NCBI RefSeq assembly: GCF_000252165.1
Contig: NZ_BAET01000025.1
Coordinates: 1-42,737 of the forward strand
Length of the DNA stretch: 42,737 bases
Direction: 5' to 3'
Source: Glaciecola punicea ACAM 611
Lineage (GTDB): Bacteria; Pseudomonadota; Gammaproteobacteria; Enterobacterales; Alteromonadaceae
Positions within the stretch are counted from its first letter, which is position 1, and every line of letters starts with the position of its first letter. A program made the position numbers and the translations under genes. The notes below the pieces were generated by a model, which did no database searches, was not told where the DNA came from, and saw nothing but the letters and a program-made list of their open reading frames with translations. Below are positions 36,949-42,737 of the stretch, in pieces.

Positions 36949-37986
36949 CTAGTTTGGTTGGCGGTTTTGACCAAAAATTAGTGTGTCCTTTTCTGCCTTG
37001 TCTTGCGCTGCTAAGACTTGCTCATACGCTTCTATTAAAAGCTGTGGGTTGTTGTGCTTTGCAGTACCGTTTTGGCTCAAATAACGACGCCATATTTTGC
37101 CGCCAACTTGGCTTTGAAACAGACCAAGCATATGGCGAGCAATATGCCAAACGCGCGCGCCTGACGATGATACCTGCTCGTTAATATATGCGCTCATTGC
37201 ATACACGACTTCGCTTCTTGTAATTTGATCGTCATTTGCATGTCCAAAAATTTCAGCGTCCACATTGCTTAATATAAAGGGGTTTGCATATACTTCACGT
37301 CCCATCATAACGCCGTCAACATATTGCAGCTGATGTTTAGCTTGTTCCAGCGTGGTAATGCCGCCGTTTATACTTATTTTCAGGGCAGGATTGTCTTGTT
37401 TGAGTCTATGAACGCGTTCGTAATTAAGCGGTGGAATATCTCGATTTTGCTTGGGACTAAGTCCTTGCAGCCAGGCTTTTCGTGCGTGCACAATAAAATG
37501 TTCACAGCCTGCTTCATATATGGGTAGAACAAAGCCGCTTAAGCCCGCATCGTCATCCATGTCATCTATGCCTATCCTGCATTTAACGGTAACAGGTATG
37601 TCTACTTCAGCCTGCATGGCCCTTACACATTCGGCGACGACCGAAGGGCTAGACATCAAGCATGCGCCAAAACTACCGTTTTTTACGCGATCAGATGGAC
37701 AACCCACGTTGATATTAATTTCGTCGTATCCGCGTGATTGCGCCAAGGCTGCGCATTTCGCCATATCTGCAGCATTACTGCCGCCAAGCTGGAGCACCAA
37801 GGGATGCTCTGCTTTATCAAAATGCAAATAATCCCCTCTGCCATGAATTATGGCGCCGGTGGTAACCATTTCAGTGTAAAGCACACTGCGAGAGGACAGC
37901 AAACGCAAGAAATAGCGACAGTGTCGGTCGGTCCAATCAAGCATAGGGGCCACACAAAAACGATGATTAATAGCAGGCTGAGTCAT
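36949..37986 (-). CDS. dusA: tRNA-dihydrouridine synthase A
   Basis: FMN enzyme that reduces uridine at positions 20/20a in tRNA D-loops. 345 residues. APMLDWTDRHCRYFLRLL at the start, NINVGCPSDRVKNGSFGACLM (92-111 approximately, catalytic Cys96), HARKAWLQGLSPKQNRDIPPL and GVMMGREVYANPF are hallmarks of the DusA group. TIM-barrel plus helical tail architecture. Monocistronic; no clear Shine-Dalgarno sequence. Confidence 0.97.
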   Translation of the reverse strand: MTQPAINHRFCVAPMLDWTDRHCRYFLRLLSSRSVLYTEMVTTGAIIHGRGDYLHFDKAEHPLVLQLGGSNAADMAKCAALAQSRGYDEININVGCPSDRVKNGSFGACLMSSPSVVAECVRAMQAEVDIPVTVKCRIGIDDMDDDAGLSGFVLPIYEAGCEHFIVHARKAWLQGLSPKQNRDIPPLNYERVHRLKQDNPALKISINGGITTLEQAKHQLQYVDGVMMGREVYANPFILSNVDAEIFGHANDDQITRSEVVYAMSAYINEQVSSSGARVWHIARHMLGLFQSQVGGKIWRRYLSQNGTAKHNNPQLLIEAYEQVLAAQDKAEKDTLIFGQNRQPN

Positions 37987-38123
37987 AGATAAAATATACA
38001 GATTTAAACGGATCGCATACTAACATATTCATAATGGCGTTCAAAAAGCTATTTAGTGTTACCCGCAGGAGACGACTTAAAAATGCGATGAGTATATAGT
38101 GAATGCGACACAATTTGAGCCGG

Positions 38124-38300
38124 TCACTTTTTTAAGGTGTCAGTCAGTAGCGTCGATTGAATTGGCTTGGTCAAATAACCGTACATCCCAGTCTTTATGG
38201 AGTGCTCAGCTTCATTAGCGTTTCGTTTTATAATTGCTCTATAAAAAGTATTGTGCTTACGACAATAGCGAACAGCAGCACAATAAGCGCTAATGGCCAT
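38124..38300 (-). pseudogene. Remnant of a response-regulator receiver (REC) domain
   Basis: On the minus strand, 58 codons run from an ATG at 38300 to a stop at 38124. The last part, GMYGYLTKPIQSTLL, is the conserved end of receiver domains (usual pattern GMDDYLTKPI followed by L--L), with the invariant Lys-Pro. The aspartate phospho-acceptor and the N-terminal two thirds are missing, and the part before about residue 27 does not look like REC. It resembles the C-terminal receiver of hybrid kinases. Confidence 0.6.
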
Positions 38301-38391
38301 GCACTTCGCACATTCTATTTAAAAGGAAGGCTGTATAAAAATTTACTAGACAGATAGCTATAGAATCTTCCTCTATGAAGATTAAGGCAAT

Positions 38392-38420
38392 AAAAAAGGA
38401 TGCTAGAAGCATCCTTTTTG
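38392..38420 (-). terminator. Rho-independent terminator of the desaturase gene
   Basis: Perfect 12-bp stem AAAAAGGATGCT / AGCATCCTTTTT with 3-base loop, starting 8 bases after the desaturase stop on the minus strand and ending in a T-run. Confidence 0.92.
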
Positions 38421-38427
38421 TTAACTG

Positions 38428-39561
38428 CTAAGCCGGTATGGGTTCAACGTAATAAGAGTACAGCGATTGCCATTTTTCTTTTTGCAACGTAAAGGATTGT
38501 TTCATTTCCTTATATTTGAAATCGAGCTCCATGTTTTCATACGAGGCCTGTAGTGTTTCTTTTTTCAAAGCTACAAGTGACTTCTTAGTCTTATAATACT
38601 CAGCCATTCTATGTAATAAAAGGTCGTATTCTTGCTGCACCTTGTTGAGTACTTCTTCGGCGTTGGGCAGATGAATAAGCTTGGTTTTTGCGTGTTTTAG
38701 CTGCATCTGCAGTTTCGCTTTTTCAATGCGTTCTTCAGGTGTAGTGCGTAAGTGGGAAGTTAACTTAAACCATGAAAGGGTTTTTATTAACCACTTAGTC
38801 GGGTCGTACTGCCACCACTTAATGCCATTTCTATAATCATATTCAAATATGTGGTGATAGTTATGATACCCCTCACCAAAAGTGAATAAAGCCACAATGC
38901 CGTTGTCTCTTGCGGTGTTGGTATCGGTATAAGGACGCGACCCCCAAACATGTGCCAATGAATTAATTAAGAAAGTAACGTGATGCACCGCAACAAGTCT
39001 AGCTACACCGGCTATTAACATCATGCCTATAATATCGCCGTTTAAAAAGCCTAAGAAAGCGGTTATACCAATGTTAGAAGCAAGCACTATAGGAATATAA
39101 TGCTTGTGCTGCCACATAACAACTTTGTCTTTTTGTAAATCGCGACAATTTGAATAATCGTTATATCTATTAGACTGATACTCTCTTAGCATCCAGCCCA
39201 TGTGTGAATACCAAAATCCTCTTTTGGCTGAGTATGGGTCTTTGTCATTTTCATCTACATGGCGATGATGAATCCTATGATCGCTAGCCCAGTGTAATAT
39301 GCTGTTTTGCACTGCCATCGCGCCGCCTACAGCAAGAACAACTTTTACAACGGGATGTGCCTGAAAGGTTTTATGCGACCATAAGCGATGATAGCCTGCT
39401 GTAATAGACATGCCAGTAAAGAAGAACAAAGCAACAGCGGTTAATATTTCGGTCCAACCAATACCAACATAAATAGCCCACAAAGGAGTACCAATAAATG
39501 CTATTAAGGTGGTAACCACGAATATGGTAACGGTGAGTGGAATAAGGGGTGGTTTTTTCAA
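38428..39561 (-). CDS. Acyl-CoA-type delta-9 fatty acid desaturase with C-terminal coiled tail
   Basis: Integral membrane di-iron enzyme that inserts a double bond in saturated acyl chains. The three histidine boxes are intact: HRLWSH (58-63), HRIHHRH (95-101) and HNYHH (233-237), plus two or more hydrophobic pairs of helices (11-32, 38-53, 158-200). After residue about 275 the protein continues with some 100 charged, helix-prone residues rich in Lys/Glu/Leu, probably coiled coil, longer than the catalytic fold needs. It is divergent from fabR, whose product probably represses it. It would adjust membrane fluidity together with the FabR-controlled pathway. Confidence 0.93.
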   Translation of the reverse strand: MKKPPLIPLTVTIFVVTTLIAFIGTPLWAIYVGIGWTEILTAVALFFFTGMSITAGYHRLWSHKTFQAHPVVKVVLAVGGAMAVQNSILHWASDHRIHHRHVDENDKDPYSAKRGFWYSHMGWMLREYQSNRYNDYSNCRDLQKDKVVMWQHKHYIPIVLASNIGITAFLGFLNGDIIGMMLIAGVARLVAVHHVTFLINSLAHVWGSRPYTDTNTARDNGIVALFTFGEGYHNYHHIFEYDYRNGIKWWQYDPTKWLIKTLSWFKLTSHLRTTPEERIEKAKLQMQLKHAKTKLIHLPNAEEVLNKVQQEYDLLLHRMAEYYKTKKSLVALKKETLQASYENMELDFKYKEMKQSFTLQKEKWQSLYSYYVEPIPA

Positions 39562-39582
39562 ATCAATATACTCAAGATATTC

Positions 39583-39600
39583 AGCGTACGAGTGTGCGCT
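39583..39600. promoter_or_regulatory. Candidate FabR operator between desaturase and fabR
   Basis: AGCGTACGAGTGTGCGCT is an imperfect palindrome (AGCG-TAC...GT-G-CGCT) resembling the AGCG...CGCT operators bound by FabR and the related DesT. It sits 22 bases before the desaturase ATG, in the divergent promoter region. Confidence 0.55.
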
Positions 39601-39601
39601 A

Positions 39602-39625
39602 ACTTAACTTTTAGTATCGTTAAGT
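39602..39625. repeat. Second inverted repeat in the desaturase-fabR promoter region
   Basis: Perfect 7-bp repeat ACTTAAC / GTTAAGT with a 10-base spacer, right beside the candidate FabR operator. Could be another operator or promoter half-sites. Confidence 0.4.
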
Positions 39626-39673
39626 GCAAGAAACTTATTGCAGAAAACACAACAACGGTGTAAACATTTAGGT

Positions 39674-40291
39674 ATGAATCGTCAACAACAAAAACAACAA
39701 ACTCGTCAGCGCATCATAGATGGCGCATTTACGCTATTAGACGATAACAAAAGCTTCACTACCATCAGCTTACGTGAGGTTGCGCGCGAGGCAAATATTG
39801 CCCCTACTTCCTTTTATCGTCACTTTGCTGACATTAATGAATTAGGCCTCACTCTTGTCGATGAGTCGGGCTTAGCCCTCAGGCAGCTTATGCGTCAAGC
39901 GCGTAAACGTATTGCATCAGGCGGCAGCATTATCAATATTTCGGTTGACACATTTATTGAATTCATCATGAGCAACCCGAACGTGTTCCGTCTTTTATTG
40001 CGGGAACACACCGGCACGTCAGCTTCATTTAGGGCTGCTGTTAAGCGCGAGATTCAGCATTTTACGGAAGAGTTAGCCGATTATATTGTTGATAAAATAG
40101 GCACACCAATGCCAATCGCCTATATACAATCAGAAGCAATGGTAAAGTTAGTGTTCAGCGCAGGCGCTGAAGCTATAGACGCCGACAGTACTGAAACTGA
40201 ACTTATAGCTAAAAGGGTGAAGGCACAACTTCGCTTCATTGAAAAAGGCGCAATGCACTACGCAAACTTCGTTAATATTGAGAAACGATGA
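39674..40291 (+). CDS. fabR: TetR-family fatty acid regulator FabR
   Basis: Repressor of unsaturated fatty acid genes that senses the acyl-ACP/acyl-CoA saturation balance. From ATG 39674 it has 205 residues: N-terminal helix-turn-helix with [20 protein letters not shown] (about 32-51), then [26 protein letters not shown] and [26 protein letters not shown], all close to E. coli FabR. An in-frame TTG at 39638 would add 12 residues without support. Gene order fabR-trmA also occurs in enterobacteria. Here the divergent neighbour is a desaturase, a likely target. Confidence 0.94.
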   Translation: MNRQQQKQQTRQRIIDGAFTLLDDNKSFTTISLREVAREANIAPTSFYRHFADINELGLTLVDESGLALRQLMRQARKRIASGGSIINISVDTFIEFIMSNPNVFRLLLREHTGTSASFRAAVKREIQHFTEELADYIVDKIGTPMPIAYIQSEAMVKLVFSAGAEAIDADSTETELIAKRVKAQLRFIEKGAMHYANFVNIEKR

Positions 40292-40329
40292 TGTTTGTGC
40301 CTAACAACTTTAGCAACGAACAGTATACG

Positions 40330-41445
40330 TTATCTCTTTTGTAAAATAAGGCCTGATTCCATATGGTGAGTGAACGGAAATTGATCAAACAAAGCGACCT
40401 TAATTACGCGGTGTGTTTTAATTAATATTTGCATGTTGGCTACTAAAGTTGATGGATTACACGACACGTAAATAATCGTATTAAAGCTCGATACCAATTG
40501 CAGTGTCGTTTCATCAAGCCCGGCTCGTGGAGGATCGACTAAGACAGTAGAAAAAGCATAGCTATCTAAATCGATATTAGCTAAGCGATTAAACGCTCTG
40601 ACTCTATTAAAAGCCTCTACAAATTCTTCACTCGAAAGCCTAGCAATAACAAGATTATCAATATTGTTCGCTTGAATATTAAACTGTGCCGCGTTTACCG
40701 ATGTTTTGGATATTTCAGTTGCCAGTACCTTCCTAAAATGTAGACTTAAGGGAATAGAAAAGTTGCCGGCGCCGCAGTAAAGCTCAAGTAAATCGGTGTC
40801 ATCTTGATTAATATTATCGATAACCCATTCAATCATCTTTGTATTAATAACGGCGTTTGGCTGTGTGAAGCTATTTTCTATTTGTTTAAATGAAAATGAC
40901 GTGTTTTTAATTAACAGCTTTTCAGTCACAAAGTCGTTGCCAACAACTACTTTTTGCTTGCGCGCTCGTCCAATAATATTAATATTGCCCAAATGTCCTA
41001 ATTCTTCTAGCAAGTGTTTTGCGGCCGCTTGCCACTGCTCATCTAATTTTTTGTGATACAACAAACTAATGACAAGTTCATTTGTGGTTGTAGCTAAGTA
41101 GTCGATCTGAAATAGTTTTGTACGCAGTACTGATTGTTGGGTAATAAAGCCAATAGCCGCCTGCATCGCGCTACTGATAAGGGAGCATGCGGCCTCAAGA
41201 GTATCGACTCGATATCGTTCTTTGGTTTCTTGATTAAACATAATATGGTAAGAATCTGCACCTTGATGCCAAATTCTAAACTCTGCTCGCATTCTATAGT
41301 GGGCTTCGGGCGACTTAAATGCTTGCACTTCATCTTCATAAAAAGGCGACATTAGCTGAGTTAAATGCTGTTTTTTCGCCATGAATTGTTCGTTATAGCT
41401 AAGCTGCTGTACTTCTTGGATAGAGTGTGAAATCAGATTTATCAT
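40330..41445 (-). CDS. trmA: tRNA (uracil-5-)-methyltransferase
   Basis: Makes 5-methyluridine at position 54 of tRNAs using SAM. 371 residues, close to E. coli TrmA (366). LLELYCGAGNFSIPL (about 217-231) is the SAM site; VLVDPPRAGLDE supplies the catalytic Asp-Pro-Pro-Arg segment; IIYVSCNPSTL has the nucleophilic cysteine; DQFPFTHHMESG ends with the general-base glutamate. No TRAM domain, as expected for TrmA. It converges on fabR with 38 bases between the stops. Confidence 0.97.
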   Translation of the reverse strand: MINLISHSIQEVQQLSYNEQFMAKKQHLTQLMSPFYEDEVQAFKSPEAHYRMRAEFRIWHQGADSYHIMFNQETKERYRVDTLEAACSLISSAMQAAIGFITQQSVLRTKLFQIDYLATTTNELVISLLYHKKLDEQWQAAAKHLLEELGHLGNINIIGRARKQKVVVGNDFVTEKLLIKNTSFSFKQIENSFTQPNAVINTKMIEWVIDNINQDDTDLLELYCGAGNFSIPLSLHFRKVLATEISKTSVNAAQFNIQANNIDNLVIARLSSEEFVEAFNRVRAFNRLANIDLDSYAFSTVLVDPPRAGLDETTLQLVSSFNTIIYVSCNPSTLVANMQILIKTHRVIKVALFDQFPFTHHMESGLILQKR

Positions 41446-41948
41446 AAAATTACCTTTCTTTAAATATCTGTTAATTCTAATGATTATTGGAAAATTACCA
41501 ACTCTTTATTAAAGAAATCACTAATCACTACTGATATAGCGTTGAGGATGGTGAGGTATTATTTTATGAATACAATTTAAGCACAAAATATAGTGTTACC
41601 GGCTTCGAGTAATAAGGCACTTTTTAGAAATAAACTTATTACCGGCGTAAAAGCCGGTGTCGACCTAGTAAAGACTCATTTAACCAGTATTGCAAATGCG
41701 GAATTGTTTAAAATAATTAACAATACAGAGAAGTCTATTATTGGAGGTATTCAAAAGTTTGCAGTAGAGTATTGTGTGTATAATGTAAATTCCTGATGTG
41801 TTGCAGGCTATTAATAGATTTCATGCTTTTAATAATCAGTTTACTTAGTGGTATTATGAATAGTGCGCTAATAATTAAAGACCGCTTTTAAAACGGTCTT
41901 TAATTTTGTACATCTATAAAAGTATAAAAATGTCCGTGAAGGTGTGCA
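41446..41948. other. Intergenic region between trmA and the RRM protein gene
   Basis: 503 AT-rich bases. A 67-codon plus-strand frame (41593-41796, GTG start, no ribosome-binding site) is unrecognised and probably not a gene. ACCGGC / GCCGGT at 41641-41658 forms a 6-bp hairpin; the region ends with the terminator at 41874-41908. Confidence 0.5.
41874..41908 (-). terminator. Terminator of the RRM protein gene
   Basis: Perfect 11-bp stem ATTAAAGACCG / CGGTCTTTAAT with 9-base loop, about 40 bases past the minus-strand gene's stop. T-rich sequence on both sides lets it work both ways. Confidence 0.75.
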
Positions 41949-42458
41949 TTAATGTTGTTTCTCGTTGGCCGGGCGAACAATAATATTTCGTTCCATAAGT
42001 TCACTCTCGTTTAGCTTTTCTATAAACGCAGTTTCATCGCCGCTATTAATTTCTATAAAGCCAAAGCCCTTACGCCGACCTGTACGTTTATCTTTGACAA
42101 GCCTTACCGATTTAACTACGGCCACTTTTTCAAAGTACTCTTGTACAATTTGTTCATTTGCTTTGTATGCAAGATTACCTACATAGAGTGTTGAGGTCTC
42201 GTCAGCGTCAGCTGGCGCGGGCTCTACTGTATTATTTGCTAGTGAGCTTGATAGCTCACTAGCAACTGACTGCGAGTTCGGCCGCGCAGAACTTTGTACC
42301 GAGGAAACAACCATAAAGCAAACTACAGTTACTATTATAAAGATACTTGGTAATAAGTGAGTAAGATTAGCAGCGAATGCTGCAGATGAAATAAGATAAG
42401 CCAATATAGCTAGCGCAAACGCGATGACAAAGGCTAATGAAGTTTTTACAGATATCAT
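41949..42458 (-). CDS. RNA-recognition-motif (RRM) protein with two N-terminal membrane helices
   Basis: From ATG 42458 the product has 169 residues: helix 1 at about 6-30, helix 2 at about 36-53, an Asn/Ser-rich linker (55-88), then an RRM domain (about 90-165). RNP2 is LYVGNL (91-96) and RNP1 is RKGFGFIEI (129-137), with the aromatic RNA-stacking residues Tyr92, Phe132 and Phe134 in place. The pattern resembles bacterial Rbp-type RRM proteins but with a membrane anchor, so the RRM would face the cytoplasm if the N-terminus does. A longer frame from 42506 is less likely. The gene is divergent from the rrn-type promoter at the window's end. Confidence 0.88.
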   Translation of the reverse strand: MISVKTSLAFVIAFALAILAYLISSAAFAANLTHLLPSIFIIVTVVCFMVVSSVQSSARPNSQSVASELSSSLANNTVEPAPADADETSTLYVGNLAYKANEQIVQEYFEKVAVVKSVRLVKDKRTGRRKGFGFIEINSGDETAFIEKLNESELMERNIIVRPANEKQH

Positions 42459-42638
42459 GGTAATCCACCATTTTGTTTTAATTGTTATAGGTAATGTGTT
42501 GCGCACTCATACTAAAGCGTTACACAAATATAGCCAGTAATAATGATTAAGTCATTATGTAGTTACATTATAAGCAGAATTTTAACAATGTTTACCCATA
42601 ACTTATCCGTCTTTGCGCAGAAAATATGCAAACAGGTG

Positions 42639-42700
42639 TTTTTAAAAAGTTTTTTAATAAAAGCACTTGCTTTGGGTAAATCTATCAGTACAATGCGCCT
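42639..42700 (+). promoter_or_regulatory. Strong stable-RNA-type (rrn P1-like) promoter at window edge
   Basis: The -35 TTGCTT (42667-42672) and -10 TACAAT (42689-42694) are separated by 16 bases. An A/T-tract UP element lies just upstream (about 42639-42663), and the discriminator GCGCC follows the -10, as in E. coli rrn P1 (TATAATGCGCCAC) promoters under stringent control. The transcribed gene, probably an rRNA or tRNA operon, begins beyond the window. The first transcribed bases can fold into a small CTCTC / GGGAG hairpin. Confidence 0.75.
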
Positions 42701-42737
42701 CTCGCTTCGGGGAGCCAAGGAAAAGCTTAGAGAGTAT

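Noticed and set aside
38157-38357. 66-codon plus-strand frame upstream of the desaturase terminator
   Set aside because: It is the antisense of the receiver-domain remnant, which has the better protein signature.
41593-41796. 67-codon plus-strand frame between trmA and the RRM gene
   Set aside because: GTG start without a ribosome-binding site and no recognisable domain.

Overview
The window comes from an AT-leaning marine gammaproteobacterium, most likely of the order Alteromonadales. That placement is an inference from gene content: a complete Na+-translocating NADH:quinone reductase operon with its apbE and nqrM maturation genes, a FabV-type enoyl reductase, a TIGR04219-type outer-membrane barrel, a DUF2333 protein, and a fabR-trmA neighbourhood with an acyl-CoA-type desaturase. 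Most of the window is ordinary chromosomal housekeeping DNA. I see no insertion sequence, prophage, CRISPR array, tRNA or rRNA gene inside it.

Layout. 1-4.6 kb: end of malate dehydrogenase (mdh), a SPOUT RNA methyltransferase, phosphoenolpyruvate carboxylase (ppc) and an FKBP-type prolyl isomerase. 5.0-6.2 kb: fabV. 6.7-14.1 kb: nqrABCDEF, apbE and nqrM, which build a sodium-pumping respiratory complex, attach its covalent FMNs and help insert its iron. 14.2-18.9 kb: dinB behind a perfect LexA-type box, small conserved genes, a PLP-dependent dehydratase, a Rossmann-fold protein, a CheW-like orphan and a lone ExbD. 19.0-26.7 kb: fldB, a decayed PhoD-type phosphatase, an esterase-like protein, a DCC-SDR pair, an NSS-family sodium symporter, an epimerase-like protein and a YggN-like protein. 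26.8-28.6 kb: two tandem PlsC-family acyltransferases. 29.9-34.2 kb: cysJIH assimilatory sulfate reduction. 34.3-38.0 kb: outer-membrane barrel, DUF2333, PspC-like protein, a 38-residue membrane peptide and dusA. 38.4-41.4 kb: desaturase divergent from fabR, then trmA. 41.9-42.5 kb: an RRM protein with two membrane helices. The last 100 bases hold a strong promoter of the stable-RNA (rrn P1) type.

Two themes stand out beyond standard annotation. First, gene decay: four loci look like remnants of real genes. They are a bacterial PH-domain gene with a frameshift and two stops (about 16.8-17.1 kb), a PhoD-type phosphatase with its middle deleted (19.7-20.3 kb), the C-terminal tail of a GGDEF protein (28.7 kb) and the C-terminal tail of a response-regulator receiver domain (38.1-38.3 kb). 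Second, large inverted repeats lie in untranslated DNA: an 18-bp-stem hairpin just before nqrA, a 45-nt near-perfect palindrome between dusA and the small-peptide gene, and a terminator-like hairpin abutting the cysJ start codon. I did not find a clearly new multi-gene system. The best candidates for something undescribed are the hairpin leaders, the membrane-tethered RRM protein beside the rrn-type promoter, and the 38-residue peptide next to the PspC-like gene.
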